Positions 24,261 to 32,867 of a stretch of 64,000 bases of DNA are shown piece after piece (positions within the stretch are counted from its first letter, which is position 1; each line of letters opens with the position of its first letter). Both the position numbers and the translations under genes were made by a program. The stretch covers positions 73,529 through 137,528 of the forward strand of contig CAYNLK010000013.1 in the NCBI GenBank assembly GCA_964398055.1. The letters run 5' to 3'. Below the pieces are notes generated by a model. The model searched no databases. It was not told where the DNA came from and saw only the letters and a list, made by a program, of their open reading frames with translations. The stretch comes from CAYNLK01 sp964398055 (lineage in GTDB: Bacteria; Chloroflexota; Anaerolineae; 4572-78; J111).

Positions 24261-25964
24261 TTAGGCGTCTAGCCAGACCTCGTGCAGCAAGTCGTATTCG
24301 GTGGGGTGGGCGGCAATATCTTTGAATTTCTCGGGCACGATGTTCCAGACCCGCTTCCAGTAGGCGATACCGATCGGCCCGCGCTCCATGAAGATGTCCT
24401 CGATCTGGCACATAATCGCCCGCCGTGCCTCAACATCCAGGGTCTGCTCCGCCTGGCTCAGTAGCTGCTGGAACTCTTCATCGACCCAGCGGGTCTCATT
24501 CCACTCGACCGGTTTGCCATTCGCATCGGCTGTATAACCCAGCGGCAGCACCATGGTGTCCAGCGGCCGGTGGGTCCAGGAGGTCATGCCCAAATCGACC
24601 TCGGTCCAGCGATCCCAGTAACCGCTGGGGTCGGTGATGTCAAGAGTAATATCGAAACCACCCGGCGCGGCCATTTCCTTTAGAGCCTGGGCATATTCCG
24701 GCTCTTCCAGGTCATTCTTGGTGGCCAGCGTAACCTTGAGGCCATCGGGATAGCCGGCCTCAGCCAGCAGCTGCTTGGCTTTTTCCGGATCATACGCGGG
24801 AATTGGCTTTTCACAATAGGCCGGGTGGACCGGAGCTACATGAGCGTCGATCCCCAGGTCGCCCTGACCAAAGTAGGCCAGTTGCAGAATCCGCTCCCGA
24901 TCCTGGCACATCTTGAGGGCCTGGCGGACCCGGTTGTCGGTCCAGGGATCCACATCAACCCGCATCCGCAGCACCGAAGTGACCGCGGTCGGGGCCGTAT
25001 AGACGACCATGCCGGGTCTATCTTTCAAGGCCTGCCAATCACTGGCGCGAGGTTGGTACATCGCGTCAACCTGACCGGATTGCACTGCGGCTACGGCGGC
25101 ATCTTTATCCAGATGAACATAGATGATCTCGTCCAAATAAGGCAACGATTGGCCGTCTGCGCCCATCTTCCAGTAGTCCTCGCGGCGTTTGAGTACAGCC
25201 CGTTCCCCTTCCGCGTACTCGGCCAGGGTAAAAGGACCGGTGCCAATGGGCTGTTTGATGAAGTCGCCTTCAAAGTTGCGATGCAGCACAATGGAGGGGT
25301 AGTGGAACAGATGCTCCGGTACGCCAATGTTGGGCGTTTGCAGGTGCAGCTTGATGGTGTAGTCATCCACTTTTTCCACATCCTGCATCCCGCGCAGGTA
25401 CGACATCAAACTCAAAATCGAGGAGCCCACGTCAGGATTGAGCCACTCGCTAAAGGTAAACATCACATCGTCGGCGGTCAGTTCATCGCCGTTGTTAAAC
25501 TTAACGCCCTGGCGTAATTTAAGCGTCCAGGTTTTTACATCCTCGCTGGCCTCCCAACTCTCCAGCAAGAAAGGCCGGGTAATGTTGTCGGGGCCGGTTT
25601 CAGTCAGATATTCAGCCACCTGGCGGACAACGTTGGCCTGCTGCACCCAGGAAAAGCGGGCCGGATGGTCAATCAACTGTAACTCCATGGCCTTGGTGAA
25701 GGTGCCGCCCCGTTTGATGGCACCAGCGGCTGGGGCCGGCTGTTCAGCTTCGGCCGGTTGTTGGGCCGGAGCCGGCGCCGCTGGCTGAACCGGCACGTTA
25801 CATTGAGCCGCCACCATCGCCGCGCCAGCCGACATCCCCAGCAAAGTCGCCATGCGCAAGAATTCACGCCGGCTAACTCGGCCCTGGAGATACTGGTTGT
25901 ACATTTCGGGAATATAAGGGTGAACCTTTTCCATCTGCTTCTTTGAAATTCTAGGCTTTCTCAT
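24261..25964 (-). CDS. ABC transporter substrate-binding protein, family 5, Tat lipoprotein
   Basis: This 567-residue extracytoplasmic receptor belongs to SBP family 5 (dipeptide/nickel type). Its N-terminus has an unusual 30-residue cytoplasmic stretch, then the twin-arginine motif SRREFLR at 31-37, a hydrophobic run, and a lipobox AAQC with Cys55. A Pro/Ala-rich linker precedes the binding domain, which includes RQGVKFNNGDELTADDV and DPEKAKQLLAEAGYPDG. AGGAGG lies 7 bases before the ATG. It heads the importer operon and sits directly after the dimethylglycine-dehydrogenase-like gene, so the ligand may be an N-methylated amino acid derivative or peptide. Ligand identity is inference. Confidence 0.93.
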   Translation of the reverse strand: MRKPRISKKQMEKVHPYIPEMYNQYLQGRVSRREFLRMATLLGMSAGAAMVAAQCNVPVQPAAPAPAQQPAEAEQPAPAAGAIKRGGTFTKAMELQLIDHPARFSWVQQANVVRQVAEYLTETGPDNITRPFLLESWEASEDVKTWTLKLRQGVKFNNGDELTADDVMFTFSEWLNPDVGSSILSLMSYLRGMQDVEKVDDYTIKLHLQTPNIGVPEHLFHYPSIVLHRNFEGDFIKQPIGTGPFTLAEYAEGERAVLKRREDYWKMGADGQSLPYLDEIIYVHLDKDAAVAAVQSGQVDAMYQPRASDWQALKDRPGMVVYTAPTAVTSVLRMRVDVDPWTDNRVRQALKMCQDRERILQLAYFGQGDLGIDAHVAPVHPAYCEKPIPAYDPEKAKQLLAEAGYPDGLKVTLATKNDLEEPEYAQALKEMAAPGGFDITLDITDPSGYWDRWTEVDLGMTSWTHRPLDTMVLPLGYTADANGKPVEWNETRWVDEEFQQLLSQAEQTLDVEARRAIMCQIEDIFMERGPIGIAYWKRVWNIVPEKFKDIAAHPTEYDLLHEVWLDA

Positions 25965-26000
25965 TTACCATCCTCCTTTTGCAAACCTTTCTTTGCTAAG

Positions 26001-26154
26001 AGCCAAGTAAATTTATTTGGGTGTGACCAATTTCAGTTGTAGGGGCGTTCGGCGAACGCCCAAATTGGGCCAACCAACCAGGGCGAATGCCATTCGCCCC
26101 TACATTAAAACTCATTTTGGTCACACCCAATTTATTTCATCTGTTCACTTGGCT
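26001..26154. repeat. nested inverted-repeat element (MITE/REP-like, 154 bp)
   Basis: The outer ends are AGCCAAGT and ACTTGGCT. Inside these, GGGTGTGACCAA (from 26030) is mirrored by TTGGTCACACCC (to 26128), and then TAGGGGCG is mirrored by CGCCCCTA. The centre holds two separate perfect hairpins: GGGCGTTC/GAACGCCC with a GGC loop, and GGGCGAATG/CATTCGCCC with a 1-base centre. It contains no reading frame. The core resembles dispersed palindromes seen in cyanobacteria and Chloroflexota. Confidence 0.75.
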
Positions 26155-26771
26155 ATGATAATAAATATTTTGGCCCTGGCTAGATAGGATTAGCTTTGGT
26201 TCTGGTTTTGGCTGTTCACCTCCTTTAAACTCAGAGAGTTTTTGAAAATTAGTGAGGTAAAACGGAACGCGGAACACGCGACACATACATCAACACCAAA
26301 ACCCCGGTTGTGGATTCTGGCGACACCAACGGCTTTAAGGTGAGTGGGTGATGCATGGTTAACTTTTCCCTGAGTCCGCTCGACATGATCCAGAAATGAA
26401 CCAGAACCAACGGAGGAAACCAAAAAGGGGTTCGAGTAATTTGCCGGAGATTGTCCCAATTTCTAACGGACCCCGGACAATTACGTTACAAACTTTGATG
26501 AACTGGCCTGCCTGGCCGGAGGTTAGTGAATTCAGACGTAAATGAGGACGTAGTGTGGTTGGAGAGTGAACTAAGTGAACTGAGTTCGGCGTGAGATGTT
26601 TGAATTCCGGTGACGTTGGTAGATCAGGTACTTCTACCCCCGGCCGTCTCCGAGAATGAACAACTTCCTGCTGCCAACCCGGTACGGTCAATCATACCAT
26701 AACTTTAAAGTTATACCAAATAGCGCTTGCACCGTCGCCGCCAGCATATTTGGGTTTACAAGCGGTTGCAG
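26155..26771. other. 617-bp intergenic region with no supported gene
   Basis: The stretch between the repeat element and the FAD/GcvT gene contains short frames on the minus strand only. They have no recognisable domain, poor codon character and no ribosome site. A short run of direct imperfect repeats is visible around 26180-26240. The upstream promoter of the SBP gene probably lies on its left edge, but I could not place it with confidence. Confidence 0.5.
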
Positions 26772-29216
26772 TTAACCCTTCAATTTTGAACCGGCCGGAT
26801 CATAGAGCGGTTCTTGGGTCACAGTCGCGCCATACCGCTGGCCAAAATAGAGCAGGTCAACTTTGGTACCTGGGGCGGCAAACGCCAGGGGCAAATAGCT
26901 ATAGGCTATCCACTTGCCGACGGAATAGCCGTAATTGGCGCTGGTCACATAGCCCAGCCGTTGATCGCCAGCCAAAATCGGCTCTTTGCCCAGGGCCACG
27001 GCTTGCGGGTCATCCAGGGTCAGGCAGCACAACTTGCGGCTGACCCCGCTTTCCTTGATTTTGAGCAGCGCTGCCCGCCCCAGAAAATCACCTTTGTTGA
27101 GCCGTACGGCCCACTCCAGGCCGGCTTCAAAGGGGTTGTATTCGGTGTGAATATCGGCCCCCCAGGAGCGATAACCCTTCTCCAGCCGCAGCGAGTCGAA
27201 CGCCCCAAAGCCGCCGGCAATAAGCCCGTGAGATTGGCCGGCCGCCCACAGCACTTCCCACAGGCGCGGACCGTACTCGGTCGGGGTGTAGATTTCCCAG
27301 CCCAATTCACCCACGTACGAAACTCGCAAGGCGAACGCGGGCACGGTCTCGATAGTAATCTCTTTAGCCCAGAAGTAAGGGAAAGCCTGGTTTGACACAT
27401 CCTGGTGGCAGACCTCCTGTAACACCGCCCGCGCCTGCGGCCCCCAAAGCCCCAGGGCGCAATATTTGGAGGTCACGTCGATGATCTGCACCGAGCCGTC
27501 AGCCGGGGCCTGCTGCCGCAGCCAGGCCAGGTCGAGCATCCCGCTGCCGCCGCCGGTCAACACCAAAAAGCTGTCGGCGCCAGTGCGGGTGATGGTCAGG
27601 TCGGCCTTGATGCCGCCGTTTTGGGTGAGCAGCGCCGTGTAGACCACCTTGCCAACCGGCTGGTCTATCTGGTTGGCGGCCACGTAATTCAAAAATTGTA
27701 GCGCGCCAGGCCCGCTCACCTCCAGCTTGGTAAAGGCGGTCAGGTCATACAGGGCGACCCGCTCGCGGGTGGCCAGATGTTCGGCGCCTTGAATGGGCGA
27801 CCAATTCAACGCCGCCCAGCCGGTGCGAGCCGGAATCTGGTACTGCCTCAACAGCGTGGCATTGGCCTCAAACCATTGAGGGCGCTCCCAGCCGGCGCTT
27901 TCAAAGAAGTGCGCCTCCTGCCCTTGCAGCCAGGCATGAACCGGGCTGAGCCGGAGGTTGCGGGGGTGCTCCATCTGTTGCAGGGGATGGATGATATCAT
28001 AGACCTCATCGTACTGGGTGTGGCAGCGGGCCTGGATGTAGCTTCTGGTTTTGGCGTAACCGTGAAAGCGGTTGATATCCGCCTCCCGCAGGTCAAGGCC
28101 GGTCACGCCGTCCGCCAGCCACTCGGCGATGGCCCGGCCCACCCCGCCGGAATGGGTCACCCACACCCCAACCGCAGTCCAGAAACCTTTGAGGGGCGCG
28201 GCCTGGCCCATAATCGGCATCCCGTCGATGGTAAAGGCGAACATGCCGTTGAATTTGCGGGTCAGGCCGGCTGCCTGCGTGGCCGGCAGTAGCTCATTCG
28301 TCGCCTGCCAGGAGTCTTCAAAATGCTCCGGGGTGAACTCCCGTTCGGCCAGCCTGACGCCGTCCAGCTCCCAGGGATCGACCAGCAGCGGCGTATGGTT
28401 ATAAGAACCGATGCCGTAAGCCTCCCGGTGCTGGCGGAAATACATGGCCCGGTCCTGGTGGCGCAGGATGGGCTGCTCCACGTCGGCTTTGGCCCCGGCC
28501 AGCTCCGGCAGCGGCGTGGTGATGGCGTACAAATGCTCCACCCCCAGCAACGGAATGGTCACCCCAACCTTGTCGCCCAGAATCGGCGCCCAAATGTTGG
28601 TGCAGAGCAGCACCTGCTCGGTCGCAATGCGGCCTTTGGGGGTAACCACCGCGGTCACGTGACCGTTCCTGGTTTCAAACTCGATTTCCGTCACCGGGAT
28701 ATCACCGTAGAAGGTAGCCGCGCCCTCGGCCTGAGCCGCCCTGGCCAGGGCTTCGGCGCAGTTGACCGCCCGCACATCGCAATCGGTGGGGACGTAATAG
28801 CCGCCCAGAATCCGGCGGTCATCCAGGATAGGAATCATCTGCCTGACTTCGGCCGGGGAAATCAGGTGCGCCTCCAGGCCATAGGCCGTAGCAAGGCCGT
28901 GCCGTCGCTTCAGTTCGGCCAGCCGCTCCGGCGTGGTCGCCACCTCGATCCCGCCGACCGGATAGACGGTGGGTAATTCTTCAGTATGGAACTGGTTAAA
29001 AAGCTGGACGGTGTATTGGGCAAATTCACACATCATCTTTGAGCCGTTGGTCTGGAAAACCAGTCCCGGCGCGTGCGAGGTGGAACCGCCCGTCTTATAC
29101 AGGTCACTTTGGTCAACCACCACAATGTCGCGCCAGCCTTTTTTGACCAGGTGATAGGCCGCGCTACAGCCGACAATGCCGGCCCCAATAATGACCAGTC
29201 GTGCTTGGTTGTGCAT
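26772..29216 (-). CDS. dimethylglycine/sarcosine dehydrogenase-like FAD oxidoreductase fused to GcvT
   Basis: The 814-residue protein joins an N-terminal FAD/DAO domain (about 1-430) to a GcvT-type aminomethyltransferase domain (about 450-814). The FAD fingerprint IIGAGIVG is near 9-16. H48 in GSTSHAPGL matches the histidine that carries covalent FAD in dimethylglycine dehydrogenase. The GcvT half shows GALQFLNYVAANQ, RVSYVGELGWEIY and LRLEKGYRSWG. Such enzymes oxidise an N-methyl group and pass the formaldehyde equivalent to tetrahydrofolate. GAGGAGG precedes the ATG. It lies upstream of the importer on the same strand. Confidence 0.92.
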   Translation of the reverse strand: MHNQARLVIIGAGIVGCSAAYHLVKKGWRDIVVVDQSDLYKTGGSTSHAPGLVFQTNGSKMMCEFAQYTVQLFNQFHTEELPTVYPVGGIEVATTPERLAELKRRHGLATAYGLEAHLISPAEVRQMIPILDDRRILGGYYVPTDCDVRAVNCAEALARAAQAEGAATFYGDIPVTEIEFETRNGHVTAVVTPKGRIATEQVLLCTNIWAPILGDKVGVTIPLLGVEHLYAITTPLPELAGAKADVEQPILRHQDRAMYFRQHREAYGIGSYNHTPLLVDPWELDGVRLAEREFTPEHFEDSWQATNELLPATQAAGLTRKFNGMFAFTIDGMPIMGQAAPLKGFWTAVGVWVTHSGGVGRAIAEWLADGVTGLDLREADINRFHGYAKTRSYIQARCHTQYDEVYDIIHPLQQMEHPRNLRLSPVHAWLQGQEAHFFESAGWERPQWFEANATLLRQYQIPARTGWAALNWSPIQGAEHLATRERVALYDLTAFTKLEVSGPGALQFLNYVAANQIDQPVGKVVYTALLTQNGGIKADLTITRTGADSFLVLTGGGSGMLDLAWLRQQAPADGSVQIIDVTSKYCALGLWGPQARAVLQEVCHQDVSNQAFPYFWAKEITIETVPAFALRVSYVGELGWEIYTPTEYGPRLWEVLWAAGQSHGLIAGGFGAFDSLRLEKGYRSWGADIHTEYNPFEAGLEWAVRLNKGDFLGRAALLKIKESGVSRKLCCLTLDDPQAVALGKEPILAGDQRLGYVTSANYGYSVGKWIAYSYLPLAFAAPGTKVDLLYFGQRYGATVTQEPLYDPAGSKLKG

Positions 29217-29264
29217 CGGATCCTCCTCAAGGAATCTTATATTGATAAACTTGTAAGCTTCAAA

Positions 29265-29537
29265 CTATCTACCGGGCATAATCTGACGACGCAACATATC
29301 ATTAGTCAAATAGCTCACACTAACGCCTAGCTTCTGCGCTCGCTGGCGAAGCAACTTGATAACATCTTCATCTATCTCGACTTCATAACGTCGCCCCTTG
29401 AACTTAGCCTCCACCGCTATTACTTCAAACTGGTCAGGGTAATCCGTAGTGTCGTGAGTATCCCAAAACTCAGCAGCCTCTTCATAACTATTGAACTCTT
29501 CAGGGATAGGATCAGCCTTTTTTTTGGTGCTGTTCAT
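29265..29537 (-). CDS. BrnA/CopG-type antitoxin
   Basis: This 90-residue protein has the CopG-antitoxin pattern (PIPEEFNSYEEAAEFWDTHD) followed by DVIKLLRQRAQKLGVSVSYL, a DNA-binding ribbon-helix-helix-like end. It overlaps the preceding toxin gene by 26 bases with GGAGG inside that gene. It should neutralise the toxin and repress the pair. The toxin-first order is typical of BrnT-BrnA. Confidence 0.82.
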   Translation of the reverse strand: MNSTKKKADPIPEEFNSYEEAAEFWDTHDTTDYPDQFEVIAVEAKFKGRRYEVEIDEDVIKLLRQRAQKLGVSVSYLTNDMLRRQIMPGR

Positions 29538-29808
29538 AATACCTCCGCTCGGATACGGTCATATCTCTGGCCGAAATGGGCAAAACAGATACCGGTGGTT
29601 TGTGAATAAAGAAAACAATCAGATAGCGACCACCATCAGTTTGACCATAAGCCGCGTATAAATTCTCGCCTTTTACTCGACCCTTCTGCGCTCGCCGGAC
29701 GTGGGGCTGGCTGAATAAAACTTGCTCAACCTCATCAGGATTGACTTGATGTTTATTTTCAATTTTGTCTACAAACTGTTCTTTCCAGATGACTTCGTAC
29801 AGTTGCAT
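29512..29808 (-). CDS. BrnT-family ribonuclease toxin
   Basis: The 98-residue protein matches the BrnT family: an N-terminal KIENKHQVNPDEVEQVLF helix, a GENLYAAYGQTDGGRYLIVFF core, and the C-terminal LPISARDMTVSERRYYE signature. BrnT is a RelE-like ribonuclease that stops translation when free. GGAG lies upstream of the ATG. The pair is inserted between two FAD oxidoreductase genes of the demethylation cluster and is probably a later arrival. The 270 bases upstream (29809-30078) show no gene. Confidence 0.85.
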   Translation of the reverse strand: MQLYEVIWKEQFVDKIENKHQVNPDEVEQVLFSQPHVRRAQKGRVKGENLYAAYGQTDGGRYLIVFFIHKPPVSVLPISARDMTVSERRYYEQHQKKG

Positions 29809-30078
29809 CGGCTACTCCGGGTACGCCGCTGCATAAACTGTGCTACGCAGTGACACAATGAGAAACTCCAGGCTGATAAAAATTAACTGGTCCCAGGTCT
29901 GGATGAAATCAACTGCCATTGCAATCACTTCAATTTTACCACAAAATCACAGAGATTTGGAACGCCCTTGAAAGTTTGAAGATAATGAGGGTTTTGTGTT
30001 GCCAAGGCTGAAGGTTGGAATAACTGGCTCCCCCCTTCAGCCTGCGGGACCAATGGAAGTGCTTGAGACGGGAAAATA

Positions 30079-31389
30079 TTACCCGTTCACCGAAAAACTG
30101 CTCTCCGGATTAATATCCCTGAGCCTGGAGTAGAAGCCGACATTCAGATCAAAGCCTTTGTAGCGAGTGATCACGTGGACTGGATCTTTATCGTGATCTC
30201 GCCCTTTTTCGCAGGCATCGATCAGCTCGGCCATCATCAAGCCGATAGCCGGGGCGTTTTTGAATTCGTGGCCGCTGCTGCCAATGGCCATATAGAAGCC
30301 CTTCAAGTCCGATTTGTCGAGAATCGCCAGCCAATCATCGCTGACATCATACAAATCCGCGATGCCCTTGGGCTGGTTGGGGATGGGCAAATCCGGGATA
30401 CGCCGGGCCAGGCGGTAGACCTGGGCTTTCCAGCGAGCCTCGGTCACATTGCGGTTGTAGTTATCCGGGTCATCGATCCACTCACGCGGATCGCAGGCAG
30501 GGTCTTCGCTGCCGACCAGGATATGGTTGCCGGTTTCCGGCCGGAAATAGGTGCCGGTATCGCCGCAGGAGGTGTGGAAGCCGTTCTTCTCAAAGTCAAA
30601 GCCGCTGGGCGATGGCACGTGATGGACTTCGTGGCGCAACGCCCGAGTTTTCACCTTCATCCCCTTCTCCACATCGGCCAGGCGGTTGATGATATAGGAG
30701 TGGGGGCCGGCCACGTTGACCACCACAGGCGCATCGATTTTGTCGCCGTTGGCCAGGGTTATGCCGATGACTTTGCCCTTATCCCGGCGGATGTCCACCA
30801 CTTTGCTGTTGAACAGGAACTCGCCGCCGTAATTCTCGGTGGCCCGCTGTACGTTGTGCGTGGCCAACTGCGGGTCGTTGACATAGCCTGATTCGGGGGT
30901 AAAAATTACGCCCTCAAGCTCTTTATCAGACTCCTGCCAGAACGGGGCGTCTTCATCATCAGGCAGGGCCGGCGGATAGTAGGATTTGGTCGAGTAGATG
31001 GGGATGCGTTGCTTCAACTTGGCCATATCCCATTCCTCGTATTTCACTCCAACCGCCTGGTACTGTTTCAAAACCTTGCGCCAGTCGTGCCCCTCGGTTT
31101 TGAACAAGATCGAGCCGGTATTCATCAATTTGGCCAAACCCCGCTCATCGGTGGTTTCCAGATAGTTGGGCCAATCGTGCCAGTAGAAGAAGTTCTCGTA
31201 AGCCAGGGCCACCCCGTCGTAGGTGGAATAGTGCGCCCGGACGATGGCGCACGAGTTGATGGTTGAGCCGGCGCCGGCCTCACCCAGCATATCGACATTG
31301 AGGGTTTGGTAGCCCTTCTTGGCCAACTCGAAAGCCGTAGTGCAGCCGATAATTCCGGCGCCAATGATAATGGCATCTGGTTTTTTCAT
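30079..31389 (-). CDS. FAD-dependent oxidoreductase, sarcosine oxidase beta (SoxB)-like
   Basis: The 436-residue protein has the DAO-family FAD motif IIIGAGIIGC at 6-15, then GAGSTINSCAIVRAHYS, which resembles the SoxB flavin region. The end has YMAIGSSGHEFKNAPAIG, a typical second FAD contact. It likely oxidises sarcosine or another secondary N-methyl amine. The ATG at 31389 is chosen because AAAGGAG lies about 8 bases upstream; the frame extends 17 codons further without support. No SoxA, SoxD or SoxG subunit is adjacent, so it may act alone or with the GcvT proteins nearby. Confidence 0.87.
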   Translation of the reverse strand: MKKPDAIIIGAGIIGCTTAFELAKKGYQTLNVDMLGEAGAGSTINSCAIVRAHYSTYDGVALAYENFFYWHDWPNYLETTDERGLAKLMNTGSILFKTEGHDWRKVLKQYQAVGVKYEEWDMAKLKQRIPIYSTKSYYPPALPDDEDAPFWQESDKELEGVIFTPESGYVNDPQLATHNVQRATENYGGEFLFNSKVVDIRRDKGKVIGITLANGDKIDAPVVVNVAGPHSYIINRLADVEKGMKVKTRALRHEVHHVPSPSGFDFEKNGFHTSCGDTGTYFRPETGNHILVGSEDPACDPREWIDDPDNYNRNVTEARWKAQVYRLARRIPDLPIPNQPKGIADLYDVSDDWLAILDKSDLKGFYMAIGSSGHEFKNAPAIGLMMAELIDACEKGRDHDKDPVHVITRYKGFDLNVGFYSRLRDINPESSFSVNG

Positions 31390-31446
31390 TGTTATTGCTC
31401 CTTTACTTGACTTGGATGTGTTCAAATGAGTTAGAATCAACTTTTT

Positions 31447-31520
31447 CGTGAAACGTGATACGTAAAACGTAACGGGTTAGCCTAAAAAACCATTACGCTT
31501 CACGTTTTACGTTTTATGGT
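31447..31520. repeat. heptamer inverted repeat (CGTGAAA/CGTAAAA type)
   Basis: The left arm is four 7-base units (CGTGAAA, CGTGATA, CGTAAAA, CGTAACG). The right arm is three units of the same kind on the opposite strand. They can form an imperfect hairpin in the gap between two oxidoreductase genes. Confidence 0.75.
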
Positions 31521-31568
31521 GACATTTCTTCAACTCAAATTAAACCACCCGTTTGACTTAATTTTTCT

Positions 31569-32867
31569 TTACCAAAACGGTTTGATCGCATCTTTGGCCT
31601 CTCCGGCCAGAACAGAAGCGTCCCCGTAATCCCCGCCTAACTGACCCCGGCCCGGTTGTGGCTGGTGAGCAGGTAGGTGTTGGCGCTCCGAACGTCGCCC
31701 CCCCAGCCCAAACCGATCCAGCCGGAACAGCTCAATGTTGTGGCGTGAGCGGCCGCGCTCGGCCAAATCGGCCATAATTTCGCCGATAACACTGGCAAAT
31801 TTGTAGCCGTGGCCGGAGAAACCGGCCGCAAACGAAACCTGCGGGTAGGTCGGGTGCAAGTCGATGATGAAATGACGGTCCGGGGTGTTGGTGAACAGGC
31901 AGGATTTCAGACTCATCGTCGCGCCGCAGGCATCCGGGAAGTAACGGCCGGTCAGGTCACGCAGCACCTCCTCGTCGTAGGGATGGGGTTCCCGGTCGAT
32001 CAGGTCTGGGTCGCCGGTTTCCTCAAAGTGGTGGTACTTGCCGATTTTGAAGCCCGGCACGCCGTAGACCGGGAAGCCGTAGTAGCGCCCCTCTGGTACC
32101 AGCAGGTTGAAGACGGGAAAATTCTGCGGCGTAAAATATTCGGGCCGGTGCGGTTGGAACCAGGCCAGCACCTGCCGTTCCGGCACGGCCAGCCCATCGA
32201 GAAAGTCAAGCTGGTGGCTATCCCAGGCGCCGGCCGTGATGATCAGCCGGTCCGCCTCGTAAACGTCGCGGTCGGTCACCACCCGCACGCCATCGCCGCG
32301 CGGCTGCCACTCCAGCACCTCTTCCCGGCCGTGGACTTCGGCCCCCAGGGCCATCGCCGCATTGACGTGGGCAATGATGCAGCGCTCCGGGGTCAAAAAG
32401 CCGCCGCGCGGCTGGAGCACGGCCAAAATATCGTGCGGCAGGCGATAACCGGCGAAACGCTGGCTAAGCTCGGCCCCGGTAAATACCTCGTAGGGCAGGC
32501 CGTGCTCCACGCACGATTGCAACGAGCCTTTGAAAACCCAACTGTCGGCCGGGCCGGCGTCGATGGAGCCGGTGATATGCAATAGCTGCTCGCCCGACGC
32601 CCGTTCAAGTTCCTCCCACAATTCATAGGCCCGGTGCAGCAGCATCACATACGAGGGATCCTCGTAATAGGCCAGGCGAATGATGCGGGTGTAACCGTGC
32701 GACGACCCCAGATCATGGGGGATGTCGTATCGTTCCAGACCCAACACCCGCTTGCCCCGGCGGGCCAGGTGGTAAACCGCGGCGCTGCCCATCCCGCCGA
32801 CGCCCAGCACAATGGCGTGATACCGCTTTTCCGGCCAAGTCCTCTGCTGCACTCCCCCGATCATCAC
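31569..32867 (-). CDS. monomeric sarcosine oxidase / N-methyltryptophan oxidase-like flavoenzyme
   Basis: This protein has the MSOX pattern: FAD loop LGVGGMGSAA at 21-30, GSSHGYTRIIR at 54-64, and KSCLFTNTPDRHFIID, in which C323 corresponds to the cysteine holding covalent FAD. MSOX oxidises sarcosine to glycine, formaldehyde and H2O2. After RLDRFGLGG the C-terminal 40 residues look out of character. A run of seven G (minus strand, 31698-31704) sits there, and a one-base shift would give GGDVRSANTYLLTSHNRAG and a stop near 31637. The true end is therefore uncertain. The ATG overlaps the GcvT-like stop in ATGA. Confidence 0.88.
   Translation of the reverse strand: MMIGGVQQRTWPEKRYHAIVLGVGGMGSAAVYHLARRGKRVLGLERYDIPHDLGSSHGYTRIIRLAYYEDPSYVMLLHRAYELWEELERASGEQLLHITGSIDAGPADSWVFKGSLQSCVEHGLPYEVFTGAELSQRFAGYRLPHDILAVLQPRGGFLTPERCIIAHVNAAMALGAEVHGREEVLEWQPRGDGVRVVTDRDVYEADRLIITAGAWDSHQLDFLDGLAVPERQVLAWFQPHRPEYFTPQNFPVFNLLVPEGRYYGFPVYGVPGFKIGKYHHFEETGDPDLIDREPHPYDEEVLRDLTGRYFPDACGATMSLKSCLFTNTPDRHFIIDLHPTYPQVSFAAGFSGHGYKFASVIGEIMADLAERGRSRHNIELFRLDRFGLGGRRSERQHLPAHQPQPGRGQLGGDYGDASVLAGEAKDAIKPFW

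Noticed and set aside
26190..26691. Two minus-strand frames of 89 and 110 codons
   Set aside because: They overlap each other, lack ribosome sites and domains, and have poor coding character.
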